Below are positions 1 through 10,345 of a DNA stretch of 64,000 nucleotides, one piece after another; within the stretch, counting starts at the first letter, position 1; each line of letters opens with the position of its first letter. The translations under genes were made by a program, and so were the position numbers. The stretch lies in the NCBI GenBank assembly GCA_015066635.1, contig SVOA01000001.1:62001-126000 (forward strand), in the 5' to 3' direction. The notes under the pieces were generated by a model. That model did no database searches, had not been told where the DNA came from, and saw only the letters and a list, made by a program, of their open reading frames with translations. This DNA is from Oscillospiraceae bacterium. Lineage in GTDB: Bacteria; Bacillota; Clostridia; Oscillospirales; Acutalibacteraceae.

Positions 1-198
1 ACGCCCGCGGGTAAGGTCGTATGGCGAAATTTCAACCGTTACCTTGTCGCCCGGATAAATCTTGATGAAGTTCATACGAAGCTTTCCGGAAATGTGGGCT
101 AAAATTTTGTGTCCGTTTTCAAGCTCTACCTGGAAAACTGCATTAGGCAGAGTTTCAACGACTGTACCTTCAATTTCGATCATATCTTGTTTTGACAT
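1..198 (-). CDS. infA: Translation initiation factor IF-1 (3' end cut by window edge)
   Basis: IF-1 is a small OB-fold protein that occupies the 30S A site during initiation. The 66 visible codons run from [15 protein letters not shown] through the LRMNFIKI strand to DLTRG, matching the family almost to its end; the usual length is about 72 residues, so only a few codons and the stop lie beyond the edge. The ATG at 198 follows a GGAGG sequence that sits inside the last codons of the KOW gene, one base away, so the two are translationally linked. It is the last visible gene of the spc cluster. Confidence 0.96.
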   Translation of the reverse strand, partial: MSKQDMIEIEGTVVETLPNAVFQVELENGHKILAHISGKLRMNFIKIYPGDKVTVEISPYDLTRGR

Positions 199-199
199 T

Positions 200-439
200 T
201 TATTCCTCCGCAATAAGTTTTAACGCTTTTCTGATTTGTTTGTCCGTTCGCAGCTGCTCCTCGGACAAATACCTGTCGAGTGGTCTGATATGCTTCGGGT
301 TTTTGCTCTTTGGCTTTGAGAGCTTCCGCTCACGCCCGTCGCACACAAGAACCGCCTTTTCGTTTACACCTAAAACGCACATAAGGGTTCCTTGGTCGTG
401 CCCTTTAAGCGATACAACAACCGTTCCTCTCCTAAGCAT
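200..439 (-). CDS. KOW-domain RNA-binding protein
   Basis: A 79-residue basic protein whose N-terminal half ([21 protein letters not shown]) has the KOW form seen in ribosomal proteins L14e, L24 and L26, followed by a lysine/arginine-rich helical tail. Homologues of this size sit between map and infA in many Clostridia. The function is not established; RNA or ribosome binding is inferred from the fold and the place in a ribosomal operon. It starts 6 nt after map and ends one base before infA, so it is co-transcribed with both. Confidence 0.8.
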   Translation of the reverse strand: MLRRGTVVVSLKGHDQGTLMCVLGVNEKAVLVCDGRERKLSKPKSKNPKHIRPLDRYLSEEQLRTDKQIRKALKLIAEE

Positions 440-445
440 AACCGC

Positions 446-1198
446 TTACCCGACTGCCGTCAGTATCTGCGGCCCGTCCTTAGTGATAACGATTGTATGC
501 TCGTAGTGCGCTGCAAGTTTACCGTCCTTTGTTTTGACGGTCCAGCCATCGGATAACTGCTTTATCGCTCTGTCGCCCTGAGTAATCATGGGCTCTATCG
601 CAATAACCATACCCGGTAACAAGCGTACTCCCCTGCCGGGAGTTCCGAAATTCGGTACACTTGGGTCTTCATGAAGCTTGGCTCCGACACCGTGTCCGGT
701 GTATTCTCTGATAACTCCAAAGCCGTTTGCCTCGCAATAAGTCTGAACTGCCGACGCTATATCGCCGATTCTGTTGCCTACGATGGCCTGTTCAATGCCT
801 AAATACAGGCTTTTCTCAGTAACCTCGCACAGCCGCTTTGCCTCCTCGGATATTTCACCCGCCGCAAATGTGGCAGCATTGTCGCCGTTATAACCGTCAA
901 CCTTAGCGCCGAGGTCGATACTGACTATATCTCCCTCTTTGATGATTCGCTTTTTGCTCGGTATGCCGTGAATGACCTCATCATTTATGGAAATGCATGC
1001 AGTGGCAGGAAACCCGTACAAATGCAGGAAGTTGGGCTCGGCGCCCTGCTTCCTTATATAGTCATAGGCGATTTTGTCGATTTCCCAGGTGCTTACACCC
1101 GGTTTGACAGCTTCACCTGCCACCTGTAACGCTTCCGCTGAAATAATACAAGCTTTTCTGATAAGCTCTATTTCCCTTGCGGTTCTCAGCGTTATCAT
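446..1198 (-). CDS. map: Type I methionine aminopeptidase
   Basis: Removes the initiator methionine from nascent proteins. At 250 residues it is the short bacterial form without a zinc-finger extension. Metal and substrate motifs are visible: H-G-I-P after NDEVIHG, SIDLGA with the first metal aspartate, the NGDNA segment, TGHGVG with the metal histidine, and AIEPM with the metal glutamate. It directly follows adk with a one-base gap, the usual adk-map order of the spc cluster. Confidence 0.97.
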   Translation of the reverse strand: MITLRTAREIELIRKACIISAEALQVAGEAVKPGVSTWEIDKIAYDYIRKQGAEPNFLHLYGFPATACISINDEVIHGIPSKKRIIKEGDIVSIDLGAKVDGYNGDNAATFAAGEISEEAKRLCEVTEKSLYLGIEQAIVGNRIGDIASAVQTYCEANGFGVIREYTGHGVGAKLHEDPSVPNFGTPGRGVRLLPGMVIAIEPMITQGDRAIKQLSDGWTVKTKDGKLAAHYEHTIVITKDGPQILTAVG

Positions 1199-1199
1199 G

Positions 1200-1832
1200 C
1201 TAATCCTCCAATGCTTTAAAGGTAAGCGCGGTAGTATCAGCTACCTCCTGCTGACCTTCAACTATTCTGAGAATGCCCTTCTCAGCGTAAAAATCTTTAA
1301 GCGGCTCTGTCTGCTCATGATATGTTTTGAGTCTGTCAAGAACCGTTTCCGGCATATCGTCCTTCCTCTGAACCAGCTCGGCTGAGCACACATCGCAGAT
1401 TCCGTCGGTAACGGGCTTCTTATACTCGGTGTGATAGGTTGCGCCGCATTTCAGGCATACGCGTCTGCCCGAAAGTCTTGCCGCGATTTTCTCATCAGCA
1501 ACCTCAATATCAATAACCCTGTCAATTCTGACGTTCATTCTGTCGAGTGCTTCCGCCTGAGGAATAGTCCTCGGAAAGCCGTCAAGAATAAAACCGTTTT
1601 TACAGTCGTCTTCTTTTAATCTGTCATTTATGATGCCGATAACGACCTCATCGGGTACGAGCTTTCCGGCATCAATATAGGATTTTGCTTTGAGTCCCAT
1701 CTCCGTTTTGCCGGCAATCGCCTCACGGAGTATGTTTCCGGTTGAGATAGCGGGAATTGAGAGCTTCTCGCAGATTTTCTCTGCCTGAGTTCCTTTTCCT
1801 GCTCCGGGAGCACCTAAAAGAATAAGATTCAT
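1200..1832 (-). CDS. adk: Adenylate kinase, zinc-lid type
   Basis: Interconverts ATP plus AMP with two ADP. The P-loop GAPGAGKGTQ lies at the N-terminus, followed by the AMP-binding STGNILR segment and DGFPRT. The LID carries a four-cysteine zinc site (CLKCG and CDVC), typical of Gram-positive enzymes. A longer reading frame reaches 1856, but the ATG at 1832 gives the normal MNLILLG start, lies 7 nt after AAGGAG and leaves a 16-nt gap to secY rather than an overlap, giving 210 residues. Confidence 0.97.
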   Translation of the reverse strand: MNLILLGAPGAGKGTQAEKICEKLSIPAISTGNILREAIAGKTEMGLKAKSYIDAGKLVPDEVVIGIINDRLKEDDCKNGFILDGFPRTIPQAEALDRMNVRIDRVIDIEVADEKIAARLSGRRVCLKCGATYHTEYKKPVTDGICDVCSAELVQRKDDMPETVLDRLKTYHEQTEPLKDFYAEKGILRIVEGQQEVADTTALTFKALED

Positions 1833-1848
1833 AAACAATCTCCTTTTA

Positions 1849-3168
1849 TCAGTCAAGGAATCCCTTGTAATGACGCATCATCATCTGGCTCTCGAGCTGC
1901 TTTACTGTTTCAAGAGCAACACCGACCAGAATGATTATCGAAGTACCGCCGAGTGAAAGGCTTACCTGATGCTTGAATGCTGCCGTAATCTGCGAGAATA
2001 AAATCGGGAAAAGAGCAACAACTGAGAGCAACAGTGCTCCGACAAGCGTAAGTCTTGAAAGTACCTTGGTAATGTACTCCGAGGTGGGCTTACCGGGACG
2101 GATACCCGGAATAGCGCCGCTGTTCTTACGGATGTTATTAGCCATTTCAATGGGATTGTACTGAATTGCCGCATAGAAATATGCAAAGAAAATAATGAGT
2201 GCAAAGTACATTATTACATATGCCCAGTGAGTCTGCTCAAAGATTGAGAAAAATCCTGTCCAAAACTTACTCTTGGAAACATCAACGAACATATTGATTG
2301 TGGGCGGTAATGAAAGAATTGAAGAAGCAAAGATGATGGGAAGAACGCCGCACATATTAACCTTGATAGGCATATGGGTATTCTGACCGCCGTACATTTT
2401 GCGTCCGACAACTCTCTTTGCGTACTGAACGGGAATTCTTCTCTCTGCGTTGTCCATCCAAACGATAAAAGCAACCATAAGGATAAGAGAAACGGCAGCT
2501 ATCGGAATAAGGGCGTAGTAAACGCCGCCTCTGTCCAGATACTGATAGAGCATATAAATTGTTGTGGGCATTCTTGATACGATACCTGCAAAAAGGATAA
2601 TTGAAATACCGTTGCCGATACCCTTTTCGTTTATCTGCTCGCCGAGCCACATAATGAATGTGGAACCCGCAGTATAGCAAAGTATAATGGTAACTGCCTG
2701 GAATACTGCCCAGAAGCCTGTGTACTTAAGTCCGTTTGCATCTGTTACAAGGAAGCCCTGTGAACGGATGTAGAAGAAGTAAGCCGTACTCTGCATAAGT
2801 GCCAGGACGACCGAAGCGTAACGGGTAATTGAAGAAATCTTCTTTCTGCCCTCTTCGCCTTCCTTAGCTAACTTCTCAAGAGCGGGAATAGCTACCGTGA
2901 GAAGCTGTATGATAATTGATGCGTTGATATACGGTGTGATTGACATCGCGAAAAGCGTACCGTAGTTGAACGCATTACCGGTCATCATACTGAGATATGT
3001 CATAAAGTTGTTGGCGTTCTGATCTGAAATGATTCCGTTTGTGCTGATATCAACAAAGGGAACGGGGATTGCCGCACCGATTCTGAATATCAAAATGATA
3101 AATGCCGTGTAAATAATCTTTTTACGAAGGTCTGCAACCTTCCATGCATTTATAAGTGTTTTAATCAC
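1849..3168 (-). CDS. secY: Preprotein translocase subunit SecY
   Basis: The ten-helix channel subunit of the SecYEG translocon, 439 residues, with the hallmark sequence around GIGNGISIILFAGIVSR and the cytoplasmic loop AERRIPVQYAKR. The start is GTG at 3168, touching the rplO stop codon, with a GAGGTG ribosome binding site inside the end of rplO. SecY placed between rplO and adk is the standard bacterial order, tying secretion capacity to ribosome production. Confidence 0.98.
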   Translation of the reverse strand: MIKTLINAWKVADLRKKIIYTAFIILIFRIGAAIPVPFVDISTNGIISDQNANNFMTYLSMMTGNAFNYGTLFAMSITPYINASIIIQLLTVAIPALEKLAKEGEEGRKKISSITRYASVVLALMQSTAYFFYIRSQGFLVTDANGLKYTGFWAVFQAVTIILCYTAGSTFIMWLGEQINEKGIGNGISIILFAGIVSRMPTTIYMLYQYLDRGGVYYALIPIAAVSLILMVAFIVWMDNAERRIPVQYAKRVVGRKMYGGQNTHMPIKVNMCGVLPIIFASSILSLPPTINMFVDVSKSKFWTGFFSIFEQTHWAYVIMYFALIIFFAYFYAAIQYNPIEMANNIRKNSGAIPGIRPGKPTSEYITKVLSRLTLVGALLLSVVALFPILFSQITAAFKHQVSLSLGGTSIIILVGVALETVKQLESQMMMRHYKGFLD

Positions 3169-3612
3169 TTAGATCACCTCAGCCTTTCCGCCGGCTGCCT
3201 CGATTTTCTGCTTAGCCGAGTCGGAATAAGCATTAACCTTAACATTAAGCTTTTTGCTGATTTCGCCGTTTCCGAGAATTTTAACACCGTCAAGAGCCTT
3301 CTTGATAAGACCTGCCTTGATGAGTGCCTCTGTGTCAACTGTAGCGCCGTCCTCAAAAGCCTTGTCAAGAGCCGAAACATTTACTGCTGCGATTTCCTTA
3401 GCAAAAATGTTGTTGAATCCGCGCTTGGGAATTCTTCTCTGCAAGGGCATCTGTCCGCCTTCAAAGCCGACACGCATACCTCTGCCTGCTCTTGCCTTCT
3501 GACCCTTGTGGCCCTTACCGGCTGTCTTGCCCTGTCCCGAAGCGGGACCGCGGCCGACACGCTTAACGCTCTTCCTTGAGCCTTCAGCCGATGAAAGTTC
3601 GTGCAATTTCAT
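3169..3612 (-). CDS. rplO: 50S ribosomal protein L15
   Basis: A 147-residue L15 with the basic glycine-rich N-terminus ([21 protein letters not shown]) that threads into 23S rRNA, followed by the globular domain ending in AEAAGG-like sequence. It is preceded by a GGAGG ribosome binding site and ends directly at the secY GTG start, so the two are probably translationally coupled. Confidence 0.98.
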   Translation of the reverse strand: MKLHELSSAEGSRKSVKRVGRGPASGQGKTAGKGHKGQKARAGRGMRVGFEGGQMPLQRRIPKRGFNNIFAKEIAAVNVSALDKAFEDGATVDTEALIKAGLIKKALDGVKILGNGEISKKLNVKVNAYSDSAKQKIEAAGGKAEVI

Positions 3613-3627
3613 TGTATCCGTACCTCC

Positions 3628-3804
3628 TTAGCCTTCTGTCACATCAATAAGATGAGCGATTTTCTTGATTTTGCCCTGAGTCTGAGGATTATCGGGCTGA
3701 ACCGACTTGTCCCCTATCTTTCTAAGACCGAGTGCATGAGCAGTGGCAATCTGGTCTTTCTTTGAACCGATGAGGCTCTTTTTAAGAGTAACTACTTTAG
3801 CCAT
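3628..3804 (-). CDS. rpmD: 50S ribosomal protein L30
   Basis: A 58-residue L30 starting [13 protein letters not shown] and carrying the family's ALGLRKIG motif. An in-frame GTG lies six bases further upstream, but the ATG at 3804 is better placed behind AAGGAG and gives the usual N-terminus. It lies between rpsE and rplO as in other Firmicutes. Confidence 0.97.
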   Translation of the reverse strand: MAKVVTLKKSLIGSKKDQIATAHALGLRKIGDKSVQPDNPQTQGKIKKIAHLIDVTEG

Positions 3805-3817
3805 TTGCACACACTCC

Positions 3818-4321
3818 TTAACCTAAAATCTCTTTTGCTGACTTTCCGCGGATAGCCGCAACCTCGTCAACATTGCGAAGCTTTGAAAGTCCGTCAATAG
3901 TAGCTCTGACTACGTTGCAGGGGTTGTTTGAGCGAAGGGCCTTGGAACGGATGTCCTTGATTCCTACTGTCTCAACAACTGCACGTACAGGGCCGCCTGC
4001 GATAACTCCGGTACCTTCTGCCGCGGGTTTCATAAGAACAACGCCTGCGCCGAATTTGCCGATAATCTCGTGGGGAATTGTTGTGCCCTTGAGTGAAACC
4101 TCGATGAGATTCTTCTTGGCATCCTCAATACCCTTGCGGATAGCGTCCGGAACTTCGCTTGACTTACCGATACCGAAGCCTACGATACCGTTGCCGTTGC
4201 CGACAACTACCAATGCGGAGAACTTCATAATACGGCCGCCCTTGACTGTCTTGGAAACACGGTTGATGGAAACAACCTTTTCCTGTAAATCCAATGTTGA
4301 AGCATCAATTCTACTTGCCAT
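3818..4321 (-). CDS. rpsE: 30S ribosomal protein S5
   Basis: The 167-residue small-subunit protein S5, with the N-terminal double-stranded RNA-binding fold ([31 protein letters not shown]) and the C-terminal domain ending [10 protein letters not shown]5 contributes to decoding accuracy near S4 and S8. It follows rplR in the standard spc order and has a strong GGAG ribosome binding site. Confidence 0.98.
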   Translation of the reverse strand: MASRIDASTLDLQEKVVSINRVSKTVKGGRIMKFSALVVVGNGNGIVGFGIGKSSEVPDAIRKGIEDAKKNLIEVSLKGTTIPHEIIGKFGAGVVLMKPAAEGTGVIAGGPVRAVVETVGIKDIRSKALRSNNPCNVVRATIDGLSKLRNVDEVAAIRGKSAKEILG

Positions 4322-4336
4322 GTCTGTTCTCCTTTC

Positions 4337-4696
4337 TTAGAAGTTAAGTCCGCCTTCTCTGGCGCCTTCGGCGAGTTCCTGAACTCTGCCGTGATATACA
4401 TAACCGCCTCTGTCGAAAACAACATCCTTGATGTTCTTCTCGAGGGCTCTTTCTGCTAATTTTGCACCGACTTTGCGTGCAGCGTCTTTATTTCCGCCGT
4501 AATCCTTGAAATCTTTCTCCGTTGAAGAAGCAGAAACAAGTGTAGTACCTGTTGTGTCGTCAATCAACTGAGCATAGATGTTCTGGAGTGAACGGAAAAC
4601 ATCAAGGCGAGGGCACTCAGAAGTGCCTTTAACCTTAGAGCGAACTCTTGCGTGACGCTTAAGTCTTGCTTTATTGCTGTCAGGTCTTTTAACCAT
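4337..4696 (-). CDS. rplR: 50S ribosomal protein L18
   Basis: L18, 119 residues, binds 5S rRNA in the central protuberance together with L5. The basic N-terminus ([20 protein letters not shown]) and the C-terminal [26 protein letters not shown]-type ending, here broken only by short changes, identify it. Spacing to rplF is 18 nt. Confidence 0.98.
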   Translation of the reverse strand: MVKRPDSNKARLKRHARVRSKVKGTSECPRLDVFRSLQNIYAQLIDDTTGTTLVSASSTEKDFKDYGGNKDAARKVGAKLAERALEKNIKDVVFDRGGYVYHGRVQELAEGAREGGLNF

Positions 4697-4714
4697 TTAA
4701 CTACACTCCTTAAA

Positions 4715-5260
4715 TTATTTTCCGCCTTTACCGGCTTTACCTTCTTTACGGCGGATATGCTCGTCAACATACTTGATTCCCTTGCCCTTGTAAGGCTCCG
4801 GAGGACGCTTCTCGCGTACTTCTGCTGCGAACTGTCCGACCTTCTGCTTGTCGGGTCCTGAGATAATGATTTTATTCGGAGCGGGAACCTCAATAGTGAT
4901 GCCCTCGATTTCCGACATTGTAACCTGATGCGAGTAACCGATATTCATAACCAGGTCCTTGCCCTGCTTAGCTGCACGGTAACCTACACCGTTAATCTCA
5001 AGCTCCTTCTTGTAACCGTCAACAACACCTGTAACCATATTGGAAATAAGTGTGCGGGTTAAGCCGTGAAGTGATTTATTGAAGTTTGACTCATCGGGAC
5101 GTGAAACCAAAATCTCAGCGCCGTTTAACTCAACCTTCATATTGCTGTGTACTGTTCTGGTAAGAGTACCCTTGGGGCCCTTTACGGTAACAGTACTGCC
5201 GTCGATTTTAACATCGACTCCTGCGGGAACAGCGATGGGCTGTCTGCCGATTCTTGACAT
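4715..5260 (-). CDS. rplF: 50S ribosomal protein L6
   Basis: The two-domain L6 protein, 181 residues, starting [14 protein letters not shown] and ending in the conserved [13 protein letters not shown] segment and a lysine-rich tail. It lies near the sarcin-ricin loop and is needed for factor binding. The gene sits between rpsH and rplR in the usual order. Confidence 0.98.
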   Translation of the reverse strand: MSRIGRQPIAVPAGVDVKIDGSTVTVKGPKGTLTRTVHSNMKVELNGAEILVSRPDESNFNKSLHGLTRTLISNMVTGVVDGYKKELEINGVGYRAAKQGKDLVMNIGYSHQVTMSEIEGITIEVPAPNKIIISGPDKQKVGQFAAEVREKRPPEPYKGKGIKYVDEHIRRKEGKAGKGGK

Positions 5261-5275
5261 ACTGAAACCTCCTTC

Positions 5276-5674
5276 TTACCAGATAAACGCAAGAACTTCT
5301 CCGCCGACATTGGCTTTGCGAGCGTCCTTGTCTGTCATAACGCCCTTAGGTGTGGAAAGAATTGCAATACCGAGGCCCTTCATAACCTTAGGCATATTTT
5401 CGCAATCTGTATAGATACGCAGACCGGGCTTTGAAACTCTGCGTAAACCGGTGATGACTGATGACTTGTTGGCACCGTACTTGAGCTCTATCTCAATGAT
5501 GCCCTGCTTGCCGTCGTCTTCAACTTTAAAGCTTTTTATATATCCTTCATCAACAAGAATCTGAGCAATTGCCTTCTTCATGTTTGATGCCGGTACCTTC
5601 ACCGTGTCATGCTTTGCGGAATTCGCATTACGAATTCTTGTAAGCATATCGCCGATGGAATCAGTGATTTGCAT
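5276..5674 (-). CDS. rpsH: 30S ribosomal protein S8
   Basis: S8, 132 residues, binds helix 21 of 16S rRNA. The N-terminal [14 protein letters not shown] and the C-terminal [18 protein letters not shown] motifs identify it. In E. coli S8 represses translation of its own operon at rplE; no comparable site is evident here by eye. Confidence 0.98.
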   Translation of the reverse strand: MQITDSIGDMLTRIRNANSAKHDTVKVPASNMKKAIAQILVDEGYIKSFKVEDDGKQGIIEIELKYGANKSSVITGLRRVSKPGLRIYTDCENMPKVMKGLGIAILSTPKGVMTDKDARKANVGGEVLAFIW

Positions 5675-5699
5675 ACTTTTTCCTCCTTTGCAATTGCTC

Positions 5700-5885
5700 T
5701 TACCAGCTTGCTTTCTTCACGCCGGGAATCTGTCCTGCATGAGCCATCTTTCTGAAGCAGATACGGCAAACGCCGTATTTACGGAGATAAGCATGTGGTC
5801 TGCCGCAGATTTTGCATCTGTTGTGCTCTCTTGTTGAATACTTGGCAGGGCGAGCCTGTCTGACTTTCATAGATGTTTTAGCCAC
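5700..5885 (-). CDS. rpsN: 30S ribosomal protein S14, zinc-binding type Z
   Basis: A short 61-residue S14 with four cysteines in two CxxC pairs (CKIC and CRIC) that bind zinc, the C+ form used by most Firmicutes when zinc is available. The C-terminus [13 protein letters not shown] is canonical. It lies between rplE and rpsH. No zinc-free paralogue is present in this window. Confidence 0.98.
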   Translation of the reverse strand: MAKTSMKVRQARPAKYSTREHNRCKICGRPHAYLRKYGVCRICFRKMAHAGQIPGVKKASW

Positions 5886-5898
5886 TTGTTATCCCTCC

Positions 5899-6441
5899 TT
5901 ATCTTGCAAACGGAGCGCCCATAAGTGAAAGGAGCTCTCTTGCTTCTTCGTCAGTCTTTGCTGTTGTTACAAGACAAATATCCATGCCGCGAACTGCGTC
6001 AATCTTGTCGTATTCGATTTCAGGGAAAATCAACTGTTCCTTAACGCCCATTGAGTAGTTGCCTCTGCCGTCAAAGGAATTGGGGTTGATGCCTCTGAAG
6101 TCACGAACTCTCGGAAGTGCCAGATTAAAAAATCTGTCGAGGAATTCGTACATTCTGTCGCCGCGAAGTGTTACCTTAACACCGATAGTCATGCCGTCGC
6201 GGATTTTGAAGTTCGCAATTGACTTCTTTGCCTTGCACTCTACGGGCTTCTGACCCGTGATGATTGAAAGGTCGTTCATAATTGCGCCGACAACCTTTGA
6301 GTTGTCCTTAGCTTCGCCGCAGCCGACGTTGATGATTATCTTGTCAAGCTTGGGGATTTCCATAACACTCTTGTAGCTGAACTTCTTCTGAAGTGCAGGT
6401 GCAACTTCAGCCTTATAGTATTCTTTAAGTCTTGCTGCCAT
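5899..6441 (-). CDS. rplE: 50S ribosomal protein L5
   Basis: L5, 180 residues, binds 5S rRNA and contacts the P-site tRNA. Motifs include RLKEYYK at the start, IINVGCGEA, the GLIP-like region with [18 protein letters not shown], and the ending LLSLMGAPF. It is 17 nt from rplX. Confidence 0.98.
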   Translation of the reverse strand: MAARLKEYYKAEVAPALQKKFSYKSVMEIPKLDKIIINVGCGEAKDNSKVVGAIMNDLSIITGQKPVECKAKKSIANFKIRDGMTIGVKVTLRGDRMYEFLDRFFNLALPRVRDFRGINPNSFDGRGNYSMGVKEQLIFPEIEYDKIDAVRGMDICLVTTAKTDEEARELLSLMGAPFAR

Positions 6442-6457
6442 TTGTTATGTCCCTCCC

Positions 6458-6778
6458 TTATTCAAACTTAGCGCCGCACTTTTTGCATACACGCTTTTTA
6501 TCCTTACCGGTACCTTCGTGACCGATTCTTGTAGCCTTGCCGCACTTGGGGCAAATAAGCTGAACCTTATCGGCATAGAGAGCGGCCTCTGCCTTGATAA
6601 GTCCGCCGGGCTCACCCATCTGACGGGGTTTAACATGCTTTGTTACCATGTTAACGCCTTCAACGATGACTTTGCCTTCCTTGGGGCTTACCTGCATAAC
6701 CTTGCCCTGCTTGCCGCGGTTCTTACCGTTGATAACTACAACGGTATCACCGGTTTTTACATGAACTTTGTTATTCAT
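6458..6778 (-). CDS. rplX: 50S ribosomal protein L24 with C-terminal zinc ribbon
   Basis: L24, 106 residues, an assembly-initiator protein with the KOW motif ([18 protein letters not shown]) near the N-terminus. The C-terminal 30 residues contain paired CPKCG and CKKCG motifs, a zinc-ribbon form known from several Firmicute L24 proteins. It lies between rplN and rplE. Confidence 0.98.
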   Translation of the reverse strand: MNNKVHVKTGDTVVVINGKNRGKQGKVMQVSPKEGKVIVEGVNMVTKHVKPRQMGEPGGLIKAEAALYADKVQLICPKCGKATRIGHEGTGKDKKRVCKKCGAKFE

Positions 6779-6793
6779 CTCTTACTACCTCCA

Positions 6794-7162
6794 TTAAAGC
6801 ACTTCCGGAGCAAGCGACAAAATCTTCATGTAATCTTTATCACGAAGTTCTCTTGCTACAGGCCCAAAGATACGGGTGCCTCTGGGAGTCTTATCTTCTT
6901 TTATCAGAACTGCTGCGTTCTCGTCGAAACGGATATAAGTACCGTCATCTCTGCGGACGCCTTTATGTGTTCTTACAACGACTGCCTTGACAACATCGCC
7001 CTTCTTAACAGTGCCGCCGGGCGCTGCCTTCTTGACTGATGCTACAATTACGTCGCCGATGTTAGCATACCTTCTGCCTGAACCACCGAGTACACGAATG
7101 CACATAATTTCTTTCGCACCGGTGTTATCGGCAACTTTGAGGTAACTTTGCTGTTGTACCAC
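6794..7162 (-). CDS. rplN: 50S ribosomal protein L14
   Basis: L14, 122 residues, beginning [18 protein letters not shown] and ending in the family's [15 protein letters not shown] sequence. It lies at the subunit interface and forms the bridge to helix 44 of 16S rRNA. rplN starts the classic spc cluster; no promoter is evident between it and rpsQ, so transcription probably continues from the S10 promoter. Confidence 0.98.
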   Translation of the reverse strand: MVQQQSYLKVADNTGAKEIMCIRVLGGSGRRYANIGDVIVASVKKAAPGGTVKKGDVVKAVVVRTHKGVRRDDGTYIRFDENAAVLIKEDKTPRGTRIFGPVARELRDKDYMKILSLAPEVL

Positions 7163-7183
7163 AGTACATTCCTCCTTAGAAAA

Positions 7184-7441
7184 TTATTTCGCTTTTTCGA
7201 TGATTTCTACAACACGCCATCTCTTATCCTTTGAGAGAGGACGGGTTTCCATAACGAGAACCTTGTCGCCTACGCCGCACTCATTGTTCTCATCATGAGC
7301 CTTGATTTTAACTGTACGGTTGACAATCTTTTTATAAAGCGGATGCTGAACCTTGTCTTTTATCGAAATAACGACAGTTTTGTCCATCTTATCGCTTGAT
7401 ACGATACCAACCTGAGTCTTTCTGAGATTTCTTTCACTCAT
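7184..7441 (-). CDS. rpsQ: 30S ribosomal protein S17
   Basis: S17, 85 residues, an OB-fold primary binder of 16S rRNA. The N-terminal [18 protein letters not shown] and the [14 protein letters not shown] ending are typical. It is the last gene of the classic S10 cluster and is 21 nt from rplN. Confidence 0.98.
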   Translation of the reverse strand: MSERNLRKTQVGIVSSDKMDKTVVISIKDKVQHPLYKKIVNRTVKIKAHDENNECGVGDKVLVMETRPLSKDKRWRVVEIIEKAK

Positions 7442-7461
7442 TATGATTGTCCTCCCTTTCC

Positions 7462-7665
7462 TTAGCCTTCAGCGCCGTGTAATTCGATATCACGGATAAC
7501 TGTTTTAACTCTCGCAATATCCTTCTTAACGGCATTTATGCGCATAGGATTGTCGAGCTGGTTGATGGCCTGCTGGAAGCGTAACTTAAAGAGCTCATCC
7601 TTTAACTCCAAGAGTTTAGCATCCAACTCTGAGGGGGAGAGTTTTCTTATTTCATTTGCTTTCAT
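7462..7665 (-). CDS. rpmC: 50S ribosomal protein L29
   Basis: L29, 67 residues, a two-helix protein at the polypeptide exit tunnel. The sequences [27 protein letters not shown] (a continuous helix) and the [13 protein letters not shown] tail fit the family. Its start codon overlaps the rplP stop by one base, so translation is coupled. Confidence 0.98.
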   Translation of the reverse strand: MKANEIRKLSPSELDAKLLELKDELFKLRFQQAINQLDNPMRINAVKKDIARVKTVIRDIELHGAEG

Positions 7666-8099
7666 TATGCTTCACCATCCTCTTTCTGCTGATCTGCCTT
7701 TGTAACAAACTTGCATTTAATGGGAAGCTTGTTAGCTGCAAGACGCATAGCCTCACGGGCTGTTTCCTCCGGAACGCCTGCAATTTCAAAGAGTACTCTG
7801 CCGGGCTTAACTACTGCTACCCAGTACTCGGGTGCGCCCTTACCTTTACCCATTCGGGTTTCAAGGGGCTTCTTTGTAATCGGCTTATCCGGGAAAATTT
7901 TTATCCAAACCTGACCGCCGCGCTTGATATATCTTGTCATAGCAACACGGGCTGCCTCGATCTGATTTGATGTAATCCAAGCAGGTTCAAGAGCCACAAG
8001 ACCGAAGTCACCGTAAGTAACCTTATTACCTCTTGAAGCTGTACCGGTCATACGACCTCTGTGAACTCTGCGGTATTTAACTCTCTTAGGTAAAAGCAT
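7665..8099 (-). CDS. rplP: 50S ribosomal protein L16
   Basis: L16, 144 residues, lies near the A-site tRNA elbow and the peptidyl-transferase centre. It begins [17 protein letters not shown] and contains the conserved [14 protein letters not shown] segment. The C-terminus is slightly longer than the E. coli protein. It shares single-base overlaps with rpsC upstream and rpmC downstream. Confidence 0.98.
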   Translation of the reverse strand: MLLPKRVKYRRVHRGRMTGTASRGNKVTYGDFGLVALEPAWITSNQIEAARVAMTRYIKRGGQVWIKIFPDKPITKKPLETRMGKGKGAPEYWVAVVKPGRVLFEIAGVPEETAREAMRLAANKLPIKCKFVTKADQQKEDGEA

Positions 8100-8770
8100 T
8101 ATTTTGTGCCTCCTTCTCTGCGAGGTTTGCGGCTCTCGTGGAGAACTTCGCCCTTATAAAGCCATACCTTAACGCCGATGCGACCGTAGGTTGTCTTTGC
8201 CTCAGCAAAGCCGTAGTCGATGTCGGCACGGATGGTCTGAAGCGGGATAGTTCCCTCGTGATAAGTCTCAGAACGTGCGATTTCCGCGCCGCCGAGACGT
8301 CCGCTGACCTGAGTTTTGATTCCCTTAGCACCGAGTCTCATTGTTCTGCCGATTGCCTGCTTTGTTGCTCTTCTGAAGGAAATTCTGTTTTCAAGCTGAG
8401 CAGCAATATTCTCTGCAACGAGCTGAGCGTCAAGATCGGGCTGCTTAATTTCAATAATGTTGATGAAAACCTCTTTGTTGCCGCCGAGCTTGTTCTGGCA
8501 GACAGCCTTGAGCTTTTCGATTTCTGCGCCGCCCTTACCGATAACAAGGCCGGGCTTTGCACAGTGGATGTTTACTCTTACTCTCTTCGCATCTCTTTCG
8601 ATTTCTACCTTCGGTACACCTGCGTGTGCAAGTGAAGTGAGGAGATACTCACGGAGCTTGGCGTCTGAAATAAGAGTGTCGCCGAAATCGTTCTTGTTGC
8701 AATACCAACGCGATTCCCAGTCTTTAATAACACCGATTCTAAGACCGGTAGGATTAATTTTCTGTCCCAT
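8099..8770 (-). CDS. rpsC: 30S ribosomal protein S3
   Basis: S3, 223 residues, forms part of the mRNA entry channel. The N-terminal [13 protein letters not shown], the KH-domain [11 protein letters not shown] motif and the C-terminal domain with [12 protein letters not shown] are all present. It follows rplV by 19 nt and overlaps rplP by one base. Confidence 0.98.
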   Translation of the reverse strand: MGQKINPTGLRIGVIKDWESRWYCNKNDFGDTLISDAKLREYLLTSLAHAGVPKVEIERDAKRVRVNIHCAKPGLVIGKGGAEIEKLKAVCQNKLGGNKEVFINIIEIKQPDLDAQLVAENIAAQLENRISFRRATKQAIGRTMRLGAKGIKTQVSGRLGGAEIARSETYHEGTIPLQTIRADIDYGFAEAKTTYGRIGVKVWLYKGEVLHESRKPRREGGTK

Positions 8771-8789
8771 TGTATGACCTCCTCCTTAA

Positions 8790-9122
8790 TTATTCTGCTT
8801 CTTTAAGCACAAGATAGATGTGCGAAGTCTTTTTGTTTATTCTGAATGCGCGGCCCTGTGCTCTCGGTCTGATTCTCTTGAGAGTGGGACCCTGATTGAC
8901 ACGGCACTCCGAGATAAAGAGTCTCGATGTGTCCATATCCTTGTTTTCTGCATTCGCCATTGCCGATTTCAAAAGCTTTTCAAGCGGTTCACACGCAGCC
9001 TTAGGTGTGTACTTGAGAATAGCTAATGCTTCATCGCAAGGCTTATTTCTGATTAAATCAAGTACGATTTTTACCTTTCTGGGTGCAATGCGTACATTAG
9101 TAACTTTTGCCGTTGCTTCCAT
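8790..9122 (-). CDS. rplV: 50S ribosomal protein L22
   Basis: L22, 110 residues, whose extended beta hairpin lines the exit tunnel. The [14 protein letters not shown] segment and the hairpin region [18 protein letters not shown] are clear. Changes in this loop give macrolide resistance in other bacteria; none can be judged here by eye. Confidence 0.98.
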   Translation of the reverse strand: MEATAKVTNVRIAPRKVKIVLDLIRNKPCDEALAILKYTPKAACEPLEKLLKSAMANAENKDMDTSRLFISECRVNQGPTLKRIRPRAQGRAFRINKKTSHIYLVLKEAE

Positions 9123-9146
9123 TAGTTAATTACACTCCTTTGCTGA

Positions 9147-9428
9147 TTAGTTACCGTTGTTCGATGTTTTTGAACCAGAGTGACCTCTGAAGGTTCTTGT
9201 AGGTGCAAACTCACCGAGCTTATGGCCGACCATATCCTCTGTTACATATACCGGAACATGCTTTCTGCCGTCATGAACTGCAAACGTATGTCCGACAAAA
9301 TCCGGGAATATAGTTGAACTGCGGCTCCAAGTCTGAAGAACGATCTTTTCGCCGTTCTTATTCATTTCCTGAACCCTTGCAAGCAGCTTAGGTGCTACAT
9401 AAGGGCCTTTCTTAGTACTTCTGCTCAT
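9147..9428 (-). CDS. rpsS: 30S ribosomal protein S19
   Basis: S19, 93 residues, in the head of the 30S subunit. It begins [16 protein letters not shown] and contains the [20 protein letters not shown] core. It lies 19 nt after rplB in the S10 order. Confidence 0.98.
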   Translation of the reverse strand: MSRSTKKGPYVAPKLLARVQEMNKNGEKIVLQTWSRSSTIFPDFVGHTFAVHDGRKHVPVYVTEDMVGHKLGEFAPTRTFRGHSGSKTSNNGN

Positions 9429-9446
9429 TATCTACACTCCCTTCTA

Positions 9447-10277
9447 TTATTTACCGTTGCGGCGTTTAACAATCATCTTGTTAGAAGCCTTCTTCTTATC
9501 TCTGGTCTTGTAACCGAGAGCAGGTTTGCCCCAAGGTGTGCAGGGACCGGGACGTCCGATAGGAGACTTACCTTCACCGCCGCCGTGGGGGTGGTCGTTC
9601 GGGTTCATTACCGAACCGCGGACTGTAGGTCTGATACCGAGATGACGTGTGCGTCCTGCCTTACCGATTTTTACGTTTTCGTGGTCTGTATTGCCTACAG
9701 TACCGATTGTTGCCATACAGTCAGCAGAAACATTTCTCAACTCGCCCGAAGGAAGTCTGAGAAGTGCAAGGCCGTTTTCCTTAGCCATAAGCTGTGCCGC
9801 ATTACCTGCCGCACGGGCTAACTGTCCGCCTCTGCCGGGATAAAGCTCAACGTTGTGAACTATTGTACCTGTCGGTATATCCTTAAGCTGTAAAGCGTTT
9901 CCGACTTTGATGTCAGCTGCTGCGCCCGACTCAATCTTATCGCCTACATTAAGACCTACGGGTGCGAGGATGTATCTCTTTTCGCCGTCCTCATATTCTA
10001 CAAGAGCGATAAATGATGAACGGTTGGGATCGTACTCAAGAGTGAGGACTGTTGCAACGCCCTGCTTATCTCTCTTGAAGTCGATGATACGGTATTTTCT
10101 TCTGTTTCCGCCACCGCGGTGACGAACTGTAATTCTTCCGTAGCTGTTGCGTCCTGCGTGTTTGTTAAGAGGAGCTAAAAGACTTCTCTCGGGAGCAACC
10201 TTTGAAAGCTCGGAATAATCTGTAACCGATGTATTACGTCTTGAATTCGTAGTCGGTTTATAGACTTTAATAGACAT
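9447..10277 (-). CDS. rplB: 50S ribosomal protein L2
   Basis: L2, 276 residues, the most conserved large-subunit protein, needed for subunit association and peptidyl transfer. The [12 protein letters not shown] segment, the [13 protein letters not shown] loop with its conserved histidine and the basic C-terminus are present. A 68-nt non-coding stretch separates it from rplW, longer than elsewhere in the cluster. Confidence 0.98.
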   Translation of the reverse strand: MSIKVYKPTTNSRRNTSVTDYSELSKVAPERSLLAPLNKHAGRNSYGRITVRHRGGGNRRKYRIIDFKRDKQGVATVLTLEYDPNRSSFIALVEYEDGEKRYILAPVGLNVGDKIESGAAADIKVGNALQLKDIPTGTIVHNVELYPGRGGQLARAAGNAAQLMAKENGLALLRLPSGELRNVSADCMATIGTVGNTDHENVKIGKAGRTRHLGIRPTVRGSVMNPNDHPHGGGEGKSPIGRPGPCTPWGKPALGYKTRDKKKASNKMIVKRRNGK

Positions 10278-10345
10278 TATTTCACTCTCCTTAATAACGG
10301 CTTAGCGGAGCTGTCCGACTCCATACATTACCGTGTTGGGATGAA